A DNA stretch of 18,539 nt from JAWLCQ01 sp041687095 (GCA_041687095.1 JAWLCQ010000089.1:1-18539); one strand, 5' to 3'. Shown: positions 7,197 to 13,868, counted from the first letter of the stretch. Numbers and translations are program-made. The notes: a model not told the origin generated them from the sequence alone.

Positions 7197-8291
7197 ATGA
7201 CCGAGTACAAAGGCCTTTCCCTCCCGCACCAGCCCGATCCCGACGCCCTCGTCGCCAACCTCCTGCGCAAGGGCACGCCCGCCCGGGTGCACCACATGGA
7301 GCTGTTCCACGACTACGAGATCCGCACCGCCATCGCCGAACGCTTCGGGCTCATGGAGGATCTCAACCGCGATGACGACCCCGTCGCCTACGAGCGGTGG
7401 AAGACCATCCGCGTCAACCGCTTCTGCGGGTTCGACCACGTCGGGACCCAGATCGGCGGCGACTGGAAGACCCGCCATATCCGCGCCGACGACACCGCCG
7501 ACGCTGCCCACCCCAACGGCCGCTACTACCAGGACGAGCACACCGGGCCCATCATGAGCTGGGAGGACTTCGAATCCTTCCCCTGGCCGAACCCCCAGGA
7601 GTCCGCGAACCTCGCCGAACTCGAATGGTACGCCCAGCACCTCCCCGACGACATGTGCCTCGCCGGGCACACCGGGCACTTCTGCGAACTGCTGTGCTGG
7701 CTGATGGGCTACGAGACCCTCTGCTACATGCTCTACGACGACCCCAAGCTCGTCCAGGCCATCGCCGACAAGGTCCTCGCCTTCCACGCCGCCGAGGTCG
7801 CCACCTACCTCCAGCACCCCCGCGTCCGCCTCGTCTGGGGCAGCGACGACATGGGCTACAAGACCGGCCTGATGATCTCCGCCGACGACATGCGGAAGTT
7901 CGTCCTGCCCGGGCACCAGGCGCTGGCGAAGCAGGCCCACGCCGCGGGGCGCGTCTACCTGCTGCACTCCTGCGGGAAGCTCCACGACATCATCGACGAA
8001 CTCATCGACGACGTCGGCATCGACGCGAAGCACAGCTTCGAGGACACCATCGAGGACGTCCGCGAGGCGAAGAAGACCTACGGCCGCAAGGCCGCCCTCA
8101 TCGGCGGGATGGACGTGGACTTCCTCTGCCGCTCGACCCCCGACGCCATCCGCCGGCGCGTCCGCGACACCCTCGCCGTCTGCCAACAGGGCGGGGGCTA
8201 CTGCCTCGGCAGCGGCAACAGCGTCGCCAACTACATCCCGCTGGAGAACTACCTGGCGATGATCGACGAGGGGCGGCTGTGGGGGCGGTAA
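7197..8291 (+). CDS. Uroporphyrinogen decarboxylase-like (URO-D superfamily) protein
   Basis: The 364-aa product belongs to the URO-D superfamily (TIM barrel), judged from the C-terminal half. Visible there are VYLLHSCGKLHDIIDELID (His257, Cys259, a place where methyltransferase members bind zinc), KHSFEDTIEDVREAKKTYG, ALIGGMDVDFLC, and the end motif GSGNSVANYIPLENY. The superfamily includes true HemE and corrinoid- or thiol-dependent methyltransferases (MtaA/MtbA type). This protein lacks an obvious HemE N-terminal arginine motif, so I favour the second type or a degradative homologue, not heme synthesis. No corrinoid protein is adjacent. GGAG at 7185-7188 with 8 nt spacing supports the ATG at 7197. 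It stands alone, between the repeat and the hip genes. Confidence 0.8.
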   Translation: MTEYKGLSLPHQPDPDALVANLLRKGTPARVHHMELFHDYEIRTAIAERFGLMEDLNRDDDPVAYERWKTIRVNRFCGFDHVGTQIGGDWKTRHIRADDTADAAHPNGRYYQDEHTGPIMSWEDFESFPWPNPQESANLAELEWYAQHLPDDMCLAGHTGHFCELLCWLMGYETLCYMLYDDPKLVQAIADKVLAFHAAEVATYLQHPRVRLVWGSDDMGYKTGLMISADDMRKFVLPGHQALAKQAHAAGRVYLLHSCGKLHDIIDELIDDVGIDAKHSFEDTIEDVREAKKTYGRKAALIGGMDVDFLCRSTPDAIRRRVRDTLAVCQQGGGYCLGSGNSVANYIPLENYLAMIDEGRLWGR

Positions 8292-8297
8292 GTAGTT

Positions 8298-8313
8298 GTA
8301 CCCTTTCGGGTAC
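8298..8313. promoter_or_regulatory. Operator-like palindrome 1 of the hipBST operon
   Basis: GTACCC-TTTC-GGGTAC is a perfect 6+6 palindrome with a 4-nt centre, 7 nt after the stop codon of the preceding gene. A second copy lies 73 bp downstream. HipB-family repressors bind short palindromes in their own promoter, so this is the natural candidate. Confidence 0.65.
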
Positions 8314-8325
8314 GATAGCCTTTAC

Positions 8326-8354
8326 TTTGGTCCACGAGATGCCGAAGATATAGG
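8326..8354 (+). promoter_or_regulatory. Candidate hipBST promoter
   Basis: TTTGGT (8326-8331), 17 nt, then TATAGG (8349-8354), placed between the two operator-like sites and about 30 nt before the hipB start. Both boxes are imperfect. An alternative is TATACC at 8370-8375, which would give a leaderless hipB message. Confidence 0.35.
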
Positions 8355-8370
8355 GTTGTAGGGCAGCATT

Positions 8371-8386
8371 ATACCCTATCGGGATG
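8371..8386. promoter_or_regulatory. Operator-like palindrome 2, overlapping the hipB start
   Basis: ATACCC-TATC-GGGATG matches operator 1 at 11 of 16 positions, including CCCT and TCGGG, with the same spacing. It covers the hipB ATG at 8384, so a bound repressor would block elongation or initiation there. Confidence 0.6.
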
Positions 8387-8584
8387 CTCATGGATCTGGC
8401 GAAGGACATCGTGGCGATGCGGAAGGCGGCCGGGCTGACGCAGGCGGAGCTTGCGGTCCGCGCGGGCGTGGGGTTGCGGTTTGTTCGCGAACTCGAGAGC
8501 GGCAAGCCCACCGTCCGTCTGGACAAGGTCAGCCAGGTGCTGGCGCTGTTCGGGTGCGAACTCACCGTGAGGAAGAAGCCCTGA
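8384..8584 (+). CDS. hipB: HipB-like XRE-family antitoxin/repressor
   Basis: This 66-aa protein is a Cro/C1-type helix-turn-helix DNA-binding protein: AKDIVAMRKAAGLTQAELAV, then the recognition helix region GVGLRFVRELESGKPTVRL and a C-terminal FGCELTVRKK that usually forms the dimer strand. In HipBST systems HipB binds the operon promoter and helps control the kinase. The ATG at 8384 or the one at 8390 may start it; operator 2 overlaps both. Its stop codon TGA shares one base with the hipS ATG (TGATG), so the genes are translationally coupled. Two matching palindromes upstream suggest autoregulation. Confidence 0.88.
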   Translation: MLMDLAKDIVAMRKAAGLTQAELAVRAGVGLRFVRELESGKPTVRLDKVSQVLALFGCELTVRKKP

Positions 8585-8901
8585 TGCGCCGCGCCGACGT
8601 CTACTGCCGCGACCGCCTCGCCGGGCGGCTGACCGAGGACGAGCGAGGGTATCGGTTCGTCTACGACGACGCCTACCTCCAGGACGGCGAGCCGGTCTCG
8701 CTGACGCTCCCCGTGCGCTCCGAACCCTACGAGTCTCCTGCGCTGTTTCCCTTCTTCGCGGGGCTCGTGCCCGAGGGGTGGTATCTCCGCATCGCGTCCC
8801 GCACCGTCAAGGTCGACGACAACGACACGTTCGGTCTGCTGCTCAAGACGTGCGGGGACTGCATCGGCGCCGTCAGCATCCGGGAGGTCCCCGGTGATTG
8901 A
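8584..8901 (+). CDS. hipS: HipS antitoxin (HipA N-terminal subdomain as a separate protein)
   Basis: The 105-aa protein matches only the first subdomain of HipA: RADVYCRDRLAGRLTEDERG, then PVSLTLPVRSEPYESPALFP and FFAGLVPEGWYLRIA. In ordinary HipA this is fused to the kinase. Here it is a separate gene between hipB and the kinase, which is the order of the E. coli O127:H6 HipBST system, where HipS is the antitoxin that blocks HipT. A tryptophan (Trp66) follows LVPEG; a Trp in this segment of the E. coli HipS enters the kinase active site. The ATG at 8584 overlaps the hipB stop, with GAGGA about 10 nt upstream. The gene overlaps hipT by 8 nt. Confidence 0.85.
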   Translation: MRRADVYCRDRLAGRLTEDERGYRFVYDDAYLQDGEPVSLTLPVRSEPYESPALFPFFAGLVPEGWYLRIASRTVKVDDNDTFGLLLKTCGDCIGAVSIREVPGD

Positions 8902-9781
8902 CTACGACGCCAGAACGCTGCGGACGGTCTTCGGCAAACCCGTCCTGCCGACCGTCCCCTTCGCCCTCGTCGACGTCCCCGCCGAGGCGCGGAAGCAGGC
9001 AGGCAGGATCAGCATCTCGGGCGTGCAGCCCAAGCTCTCCGTCCGCCTCGAGGGGGGGCAACTGGTCCCGGCGGAGCGGGAGGGGCGCTTCATCCTCAAA
9101 CCGCAGACGCAGGACTTCCCCGAGCTGCCGCAGAACGAGTACCTCTGCATGCGCATGGGGCAGCGGTTCGGCCTCAACACCGCCCCGTGCGCGTTGCTGG
9201 AACTCGCTGACGGTTCCCCCGCGTACGTGGTCCGGCGGTTCGACCGCGTCCTCAAGGGCCGACGACTGGTGAAGCTCGCCTGCGAGGACATGCAGCAGAT
9301 CCTCGGCGGGCGGAACAAGTACGAGGGCAGCCACGAGCAGATCGGCAAGGCCATCCGCGAGCATTGCACCTTCGCACCGCTGGAACTCCAGCGGCTGTTC
9401 GAGGTCACCGCCCTCAACTTCGCGATCGGCAACGGGGATGCGCATCGCAAGAACTTCTCGCTGTTGACACAGGAGAACGGGAACGTCGCGCTGAGCCCCG
9501 TCTATGACCTGGTCTCGTCGCGCCTGGCGCTTCCAGAGGAATCCGACGAGCTGGCGCTGACCGTCAACGGCCGGCGGAACCGGCTCAAGCGAACCGACTT
9601 CCTCGCGTTCGCCGAGCACCTGGGCATCGCCCCCAGCTACGCCGAAAAGCGCCTCGCCGACCTGCTGGACATGGAGGGGGACCTGCAACGGATGATCGCC
9701 GACTCGACCCTCAGCGCCCCGCTTCGCGCTCGCTTCGCCGAAATCCTGACGCTTCGCCTGGCACGCCTGCGGGAAGGTTGA
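8894..9781 (+). CDS. hipT: HipT toxin, HipA-like serine/threonine kinase lacking the N-subdomain
   Basis: The 295-aa kinase lacks the first HipA subdomain. It carries the Gly-rich loop RISISGVQPKLS with the Ser-Ile-Ser pair (Ser40, Ser42) that is autophosphorylated in HipT. It also has the ATP lysine in FILKPQ (Lys69), the catalytic loop GNGDAHRKNFSLL (Asp182) and the metal-binding YDLVSS (Asp205). All key residues are present, so it looks active. E. coli HipT phosphorylates tryptophanyl-tRNA synthetase and halts translation; the target here is not shown by sequence. The GTG at 8894 is favoured because GGAGG at 8883-8887 sits 6 nt upstream and the SIS loop then falls near residue 40. It overlaps hipS by 8 nt and completes the hipB-hipS-hipT operon. 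Confidence 0.88.
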   Translation: MIDYDARTLRTVFGKPVLPTVPFALVDVPAEARKQAGRISISGVQPKLSVRLEGGQLVPAEREGRFILKPQTQDFPELPQNEYLCMRMGQRFGLNTAPCALLELADGSPAYVVRRFDRVLKGRRLVKLACEDMQQILGGRNKYEGSHEQIGKAIREHCTFAPLELQRLFEVTALNFAIGNGDAHRKNFSLLTQENGNVALSPVYDLVSSRLALPEESDELALTVNGRRNRLKRTDFLAFAEHLGIAPSYAEKRLADLLDMEGDLQRMIADSTLSAPLRARFAEILTLRLARLREG

Positions 9782-9843
9782 ACGCCCCGCGGACCCACCG
9801 GAACGCCCGCCAAAAGGCAAGCCAATGCTCGGGTCGTCAGCAA

Positions 9844-9868
9844 GCATGACGGTTTGACACCGTCATGC
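9844..9868. terminator. Hairpin between convergent hipT and nucleotidyltransferase genes
   Basis: GCATGACGGT (9844-9853) pairs perfectly with ACCGTCATGC (9859-9868) around TTGAC. It is the only structure in the 89-nt gap between the converging genes. There is no U-run on either strand, so it is at best a shared, non-canonical terminator. Confidence 0.45.
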
Positions 9869-9870
9869 GA

Positions 9871-10326
9871 CTACTTGTCCTTGCGCAGGTCCCGGACGCT
9901 CTTGAGGTCCCTCACGTCCTCTTGGTGGCGGGGCTCTTCGAGTCGCTGCTTTGCACCGATCAAGGAGTCGATGTCGATCCAGTTCGCCTCGACGGATCCG
10001 TAGTAGTCGCGGACACGTTTGGCCCATGCGGCGTCGAATTCCACCCCGCCCACGTCCTGCAGAATGTCGATGCGGTGGGGGGGCAGGCCGATCTGCAGAA
10101 TCTCCCCCGGCCGCTGGGGATCCAGAAGGTAAGGGCTTCCGAACTCCTCCAACGCCCGGTTCGCCCGTTGCACGTTCTCGGGATCGGGCGCGACCCAGAG
10201 ATCCATGTTCTTGGTGTAGCGCGGCTTGACATGATAAATGAAGGCCATGCCCCCGATGATGAGGTAGCGAACCCCGTGCTCCTCCAAGGTGCGGAGCATG
10301 TCCTGGAAGTCGTCGATCGTCTTCAT
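9871..10326 (-). CDS. Small nucleotidyltransferase-fold protein, candidate toxin
   Basis: The 151-aa protein belongs to the Pol beta-like nucleotidyltransferases of the AbiEii/DUF6036 kind. It shows GVRYLIIGGMAFIYHVKPRY, then the metal-binding place TKNMDLWV, then the C-terminal GLPPHRIDILQDVGGVEF and a closing helix with KQRLEEPRHQEDVRDLK. Related enzymes usually read T-K-D-hydrophobic-D; here the first Asp is Asn, so catalysis may be lost or altered. The ATG at 10326 was chosen: GAGGA is close upstream, and a longer frame to 10383 would overlap the preceding gene. It lies 10 nt after the 63-aa gene, in one transcript. Some relatives act as tRNA-modifying toxins; toxicity here is inference. 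Confidence 0.75.
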   Translation of the reverse strand: MKTIDDFQDMLRTLEEHGVRYLIIGGMAFIYHVKPRYTKNMDLWVAPDPENVQRANRALEEFGSPYLLDPQRPGEILQIGLPPHRIDILQDVGGVEFDAAWAKRVRDYYGSVEANWIDIDSLIGAKQRLEEPRHQEDVRDLKSVRDLRKDK

Positions 10327-10336
10327 CGGTCCTCGG

Positions 10337-10528
10337 TCAGTCGCTGACTTGTCGTCTCCCCGGGATCTTGGCAATGTCCTCATGGATGTCGACGAGGGCA
10401 GACAGGCGGTCCTGAGGCGTCAGGGACTGCCAGAACTCCAGGTCCCACCGGCGGGCGTCCTCGTGGCTGGTGGCCACGTGGGCTACCATCCGCTTTCGCC
10501 GCTGCTCCCGTCGTTCCGACGCGTCCAC
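10337..10528 (-). CDS. Small partner protein of the nucleotidyltransferase (63 aa)
   Basis: The first half is very basic (SERREQRRKRMVAHVA) and the second half holds the recognisable stretch RRWDLEFWQSLTPQDRLSAL. Small proteins with this WxxxFWxSLTPxxRL pattern often precede nucleotidyltransferase genes in bacterial genomes; that is memory, not a search. The role of an antitoxin or cofactor is inferred from size, order and co-transcription. The GTG at 10528 is well supported by GGAAGGAG with 6 nt spacing. A near-consensus promoter sits just upstream, and the next gene starts 10 nt after the stop. Confidence 0.7.
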   Translation of the reverse strand: MDASERREQRRKRMVAHVATSHEDARRWDLEFWQSLTPQDRLSALVDIHEDIAKIPGRRQVSD

Positions 10529-10564
10529 TGCGTGCTCCTTCCGATTCCCTCGGAACCTACGTCC

Positions 10565-10593
10565 ATGATACCTGCTCTTGCGGGCACTGACAA
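10565..10593 (-). promoter_or_regulatory. Sigma70-like promoter of the 63-aa/nucleotidyltransferase operon
   Basis: On the minus strand: TTGTCA (10593-10588), exactly 17 nt, TATCAT (10570-10565). Transcription would start near 10558, leaving a 30-nt leader that holds the GGAAGGAG ribosome binding site of the GTG at 10528. This is the best-formed promoter in the window. Confidence 0.7.
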
Positions 10594-10756
10594 TGTCTCG
10601 GATCCGCAGCCCTAGCGGATCCCCGGGTGCGGGGAGCCGCTCTCGGGGACTCGCTTGACCCGCAACCGTGCAGCAGCCCCTCCCTATCTGCGTTTATCTG
10701 CGTTCATCCCCGCTCTCTCCCCTGAGGCAGGGGCCCGCGTTCTCCCGGAAAACGAG
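10594..10756. other. Gene-free spacer with a TATCTGCGTT decamer repeat
   Basis: The whole gene-free gap is 10529-10856. This part holds no credible reading frame. It contains the decamer TATCTGCGTT twice in tandem (10685-10704) followed by CATC, an interspersed-repeat style often seen in planctomycete and other environmental genomes. GGATCCGCAG and GCGGATCC at about 10600-10622 make a loose inverted pair. The remaining parts of the gap are the promoter at 10565-10593 and the terminator at 10757-10797. Confidence 0.5.
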
Positions 10757-10797
10757 CAGGCGTCCGCGGGGCATGGGGTTCGCCCCGCGGACGCCTG
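10757..10797 (-). terminator. Strong intrinsic terminator of the isomerase operon
   Basis: A perfect 16-bp stem (10757-10772 with 10782-10797) encloses the 9-nt loop ATGGGGTTC; one G-T pair extends it. On the minus strand it is followed by CTCGTTTTCC, a short U-run. It lies 60 nt after the stop of the minus-strand sugar isomerase gene, the expected place for its terminator. Confidence 0.75.
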
Positions 10798-10856
10798 TGG
10801 TGTCTTCATGACGGCAGGGTCGCTTCAGCGATCCATGTCCCGCCGCGCGCGACCGC

Positions 10857-11636
10857 TCAGTCCGCCCAGCCCATCGCCTTGAGGTTGCGGTAGCTCAGGG
10901 CCAGCGCCTCGAACGGGTCCTTCCCGTAGGTGTTGTCCTGCTCGATCAGCGCCCACTCGCACCCGCCGTCCTTCGCCGCCTGGTGGATCCCCGCCCAGTC
11001 CAGGTTGCCCTCCCCGATCTCGCACATGCGGATCTCGCGGTCGCTCAGGATGATCATGTCCTTGAGGTGGATGACGGGCATGCGCCCGGCGACCTTGTTG
11101 AGCCACGCCACCGGCGAACCCCCGCCCGCGGCGATCCAGTAGGTGTCGATCTCGGCCTTGAGCAGGTCGGGGCTCGCCGTCTCGTACAGCGCCCCCAGCC
11201 AGGGCTTGCCGCCCGGGCCGGTGTGGGCGAGCTCGTGGTGGTGGTTGTGGTAGGAGAAGTCCATCCCGTTCGCCCGGAGCTTCTCGACAATCGGGGCCAG
11301 TTCATCCAGGAACTTCTTGAGCCCCTCGGGCGTGAAGTACTCCCCGGGCAGCCCGCCGATGGCCGGATGCGTGCAGTTCCACATCCTGTGCGTTTCGATG
11401 ACCTTGTCGAGGTCGTTCTGGAAGCTGCCCCAGCCCATGTGGGTGCAGGCGACGGTGAGCCCGGAGTCCGCGAGGAGCTTGGCGACCTCCTTGGGGTCCA
11501 CCGGGCCGAACCCGCTGATCTGGATGCCCTTGAACCCGATCTCGCGGATCTTCTTGAACGTTTGGGCGATGTCCGGGATCGTCTTGGCGAACTCCCGGAC
11601 CGTGTAGAGCTGTGCTCCGAAACGGGGTGCGGTCAT
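10857..11636 (-). CDS. Sugar phosphate isomerase/epimerase family protein (TIM barrel)
   Basis: The 259-aa protein is a xylose-isomerase-like TIM barrel (AP endonuclease 2 superfamily). It begins with GAQLYTVREFAKTIPDIAQT, then REIGFKGIQISGF. Likely metal-site segments follow: FSYHNHHHELAH, LKAEIDTYWIAAGG, PVIHLKDM and ALIEQDNT. Such enzymes isomerise or epimerise sugars, inosose or hydroxypyruvate; the substrate cannot be read from the sequence. There is no signal peptide, so it is cytosolic. The ATG at 11636 overlaps the stop of the upstream membrane protein gene (ATGA), showing translational coupling. A long in-frame extension upstream has no homology and runs antisense-like through the membrane gene, so it was rejected. 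A strong terminator follows 60 nt after the stop. Confidence 0.88.
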   Translation of the reverse strand: MTAPRFGAQLYTVREFAKTIPDIAQTFKKIREIGFKGIQISGFGPVDPKEVAKLLADSGLTVACTHMGWGSFQNDLDKVIETHRMWNCTHPAIGGLPGEYFTPEGLKKFLDELAPIVEKLRANGMDFSYHNHHHELAHTGPGGKPWLGALYETASPDLLKAEIDTYWIAAGGGSPVAWLNKVAGRMPVIHLKDMIILSDREIRMCEIGEGNLDWAGIHQAAKDGGCEWALIEQDNTYGKDPFEALALSYRNLKAMGWAD

Positions 11637-12697
11637 GCGTTGTCTTCCTCTTCTGCTATCGATTCCAGAATCCTCAGCTCGTGGTATCGCGAGCCGAACC
11701 AGTATCCAACCAAAGCCCCGCCCGCCCCGACGGTGAGCCAGTCCACCGGCAGGGGGCGGGCGTAGTACGGCACCCCCGCCCACGCCAGCGGCGTGCCCGG
11801 GACCGCCGCCATCGCCGCCAGCACGTACAGCGCCAGCGGAAACGCCAGCGGGAGAACGAATGCCAGCAGCAGCGGCGTCCGCGGGAACACCGCGCGGGCC
11901 ACGCCCACCCCCACGGCCAAGCTCAGCCCCACGGCCGCCAGGATCTGCCCCCGCTCGTCGGACCGCAGCAGCGTGAACAGCAGGAACGCCCCCAACAGCC
12001 CCGCCGTGCCCGCGGGGAAGGCGTAGCGCTCCGGCCAGGGGGAGCGGGCGTCGCGGCGGGTGGCGGCGGCGGCCCCGCGGTCGGCCGCGATTCCCGCGAG
12101 CACGCGCACGAACCCCACGGGCCCGCGCAGTCCGCCCGCCTGCATGAGTCTGCGGCTGCCCGACGACATCTCCTGCCCGATCCGCTCCCGCGCCAGCCGC
12201 CGCTGCTCGTCGGTGAGGTCCTCCAGCGGGTCCTGCCAGGCCCAGTGCCCCAGCAGGGGGGCGAGGGCGCGTCGCAGGACGGCCAGCACCCACCCGGTGA
12301 GCAGCAGCATGACGCCCAGGATCGCCGTCTCCGCCGCCAACGCCAGGAAGACCGCCCGCAGGTCCGTTTCGCGGTACCACAAAAGGTAGCGGATGGGGGC
12401 CGAGCGGAGGCTGATCCCCCCCGCCCCGAGGAGCACGACGGCGAGGGCGGCCTCGAAGCGGGCGGGGAGCGTCAGCACGCTCGTGACGACCGTCAGGCCC
12501 AGCAGCAGCACGGCGAAGGCGAGCAGGCGGTGCGCACCGCCGGCGGGCAGGAACGCCGCCGGGCCCGCCGGATCGGCCGGGGCCAGAAACCGCCACAGCG
12601 CCAGGTACACCACCACGGCCCCCCCCAGGGCGGCGAGTTCCACGACGGCCTTCTCCCGCGCGAAGGTCCGCGGATGTTTCATCTCAGCACTCGACAA
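11633..12697 (-). CDS. Integral membrane protein of unknown function
   Basis: The protein of about 354 aa has roughly eight hydrophobic helices, among them AALGGAVVVYLALWRFLA, LLAFAVLLLGLTVVTSVLTL, AAETAILGVMLLLTGWVLAV and PLLLAFVLPLAFPLALYVLA. A charged, probably cytoplasmic loop near residues 150-220 holds DLTDEQRRLARERIGQEMSS. I do not recognise the family. Start choice: the minus strand carries GGAGGTGA (12707-12700), a full match to the anti-Shine-Dalgarno, 5 nt before a TTG at 12697. The ATG at 12682 is 20 nt away and the GTG at 12703 lies inside the motif, so TTG is favoured. The gene is coupled by ATGA to the isomerase gene and is divergent from pta. Confidence 0.75.
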   Translation of the reverse strand: MSSAEMKHPRTFAREKAVVELAALGGAVVVYLALWRFLAPADPAGPAAFLPAGGAHRLLAFAVLLLGLTVVTSVLTLPARFEAALAVVLLGAGGISLRSAPIRYLLWYRETDLRAVFLALAAETAILGVMLLLTGWVLAVLRRALAPLLGHWAWQDPLEDLTDEQRRLARERIGQEMSSGSRRLMQAGGLRGPVGFVRVLAGIAADRGAAAATRRDARSPWPERYAFPAGTAGLLGAFLLFTLLRSDERGQILAAVGLSLAVGVGVARAVFPRTPLLLAFVLPLAFPLALYVLAAMAAVPGTPLAWAGVPYYARPLPVDWLTVGAGGALVGYWFGSRYHELRILESIAEEEDNA

Positions 12698-12805
12698 AAT
12701 CACCTCCGCAGCATACGATACTGAACCCGCCGCCGGGGCGAGTCGTCCGGGTCCGGCGGGAGATTCCGGGACATGCTACCGGCATTGCAGCCCAAAGGCA
12801 AACCT

Positions 12806-13804
12806 ATGAGCAACACCGTTGTAGAGAGCATCATCACCCGCGCCCGTGCGGCCAACAAGTGCATCCTCCTGCCCGAGTCCGACGACCCCCGCGTTCTGCA
12901 GGCCGCCCGGCAGATCGTCGACCGGAAGTACGCCCGCGTCATCCTGCTGGGCAACCCCGACACCGTCCGCCAGTCCGCGAAGGACAACGGGGTCCCCAAC
13001 CTCGACGGGGTCGAGATCGTCGATCACACCACCGACAGCGAGCGCGACCGCTACGTCCAGCAGCTCGTCGCCCGCCGCAAGGGCAAGATGACCCCCGAAC
13101 AGGCCGCCGCCTTCCTCGCCCAGCCCGTGTACTACGGGGCGGCCATGGTCGGCGACGGCCGGGCGGACGGCATGGTCGCGGGGTCCATCTGCCCCACGGC
13201 CGACACCGTCCGCTCCTCCCTGTACGGCGTGGGGCTCGAGGACGGCTGCAAGACCGTCAGCTCCTGCTCCATCATGAACACCATCGTCCCGGAGGTCGGG
13301 GTCGACGGGTCGCTCATCTTCGCCGACACCGGCGTGGTGCCCGAGCCCACCGTCGAACAGCTCGCCGACATCGCCATCGCTGCCGCCGGGGCCTGCCGCG
13401 CCCTGCTCAACGTCGAGCCCAAAGTCGGCATGATGAGCTTCTCGACGAAGGGCTCCGCCCACTCCCCCGCCGTCCAGAAGGTCATCGACGCCACCGAACT
13501 CGTCCGCTCCCGCCGCCCCGACCTGAAGGTGGACGGGGAACTCCAGCTCGACGCCGCCGTCATCCCCGACATCGCCGTCCGCAAGGCCAAGGGCTCCCCC
13601 GTCGCCGGCCACGCCAACACGCTCGTCTTCCCCGACCTGTCGTGCGGGAACCTGGCGTACAAGCTGGTCGAGCGCCTGGGCAAGGCCACCGCCCTGGGCC
13701 CGCTGCTGCTGGGCCTCGCCAAGCCCATCAACGACCTCTCCCGCGGCTGCAGCGTCGAGGACATCGTCCTCATCTCCGCCATCACGGCCGTGCAGGCGGG
13801 ATAG
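12806..13804 (+). CDS. pta: Phosphate acetyltransferase (phosphotransacetylase)
   Basis: This cytosolic enzyme interconverts acetyl-CoA plus phosphate and acetyl phosphate plus CoA. The 332-aa product is the short, single-domain type (PTA_PTB family). It begins with VVESIITRARAANKCILLPE, continues with ADGMVAGSICPTADTVRSSL, and has the conserved MMSFSTKGSAHSP, VDGELQLDAAVIPDIA and ANTLVFPDLSCGNLAYKLV. The ATG at 12806 matches the family N-terminus; an ATG at 12773 would add 11 unconserved residues. No strong Shine-Dalgarno sequence precedes it (AAAGGC at about 12794). Acetate kinase, the usual partner, is not adjacent. It is divergent from the membrane protein gene, with about 100 bp between them for both promoters. 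Confidence 0.93.
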   Translation: MSNTVVESIITRARAANKCILLPESDDPRVLQAARQIVDRKYARVILLGNPDTVRQSAKDNGVPNLDGVEIVDHTTDSERDRYVQQLVARRKGKMTPEQAAAFLAQPVYYGAAMVGDGRADGMVAGSICPTADTVRSSLYGVGLEDGCKTVSSCSIMNTIVPEVGVDGSLIFADTGVVPEPTVEQLADIAIAAAGACRALLNVEPKVGMMSFSTKGSAHSPAVQKVIDATELVRSRRPDLKVDGELQLDAAVIPDIAVRKAKGSPVAGHANTLVFPDLSCGNLAYKLVERLGKATALGPLLLGLAKPINDLSRGCSVEDIVLISAITAVQAG

Positions 13805-13815
13805 GCGGGGAAGGA

Positions 13816-13868
13816 ATTGCGGATTGCGGATTGCGGACCTGCCTGCCTGCCGGCCGATTGCGGATTGA
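13816..13868. repeat. ATTGCGG heptamer repeat after pta
   Basis: ATTGCGG occurs three times in exact tandem (13816-13836). A GCCT-rich bridge follows (13837-13856), then a further ATTGCGG and a partial copy (13857-13868). It starts 11 nt after the pta stop. The spacer up to darT (13869-13997) shows a C/G-rich stretch and the darT ribosome binding site, and nothing else that I can name. Confidence 0.7.

Noticed and set aside
11637..12596. N-terminal extension of the isomerase frame upstream of 11636
   Set aside because: The extension is Arg/Gly/Pro-rich, overlaps the membrane protein gene in another frame, and family homology begins at the ATG at 11636.
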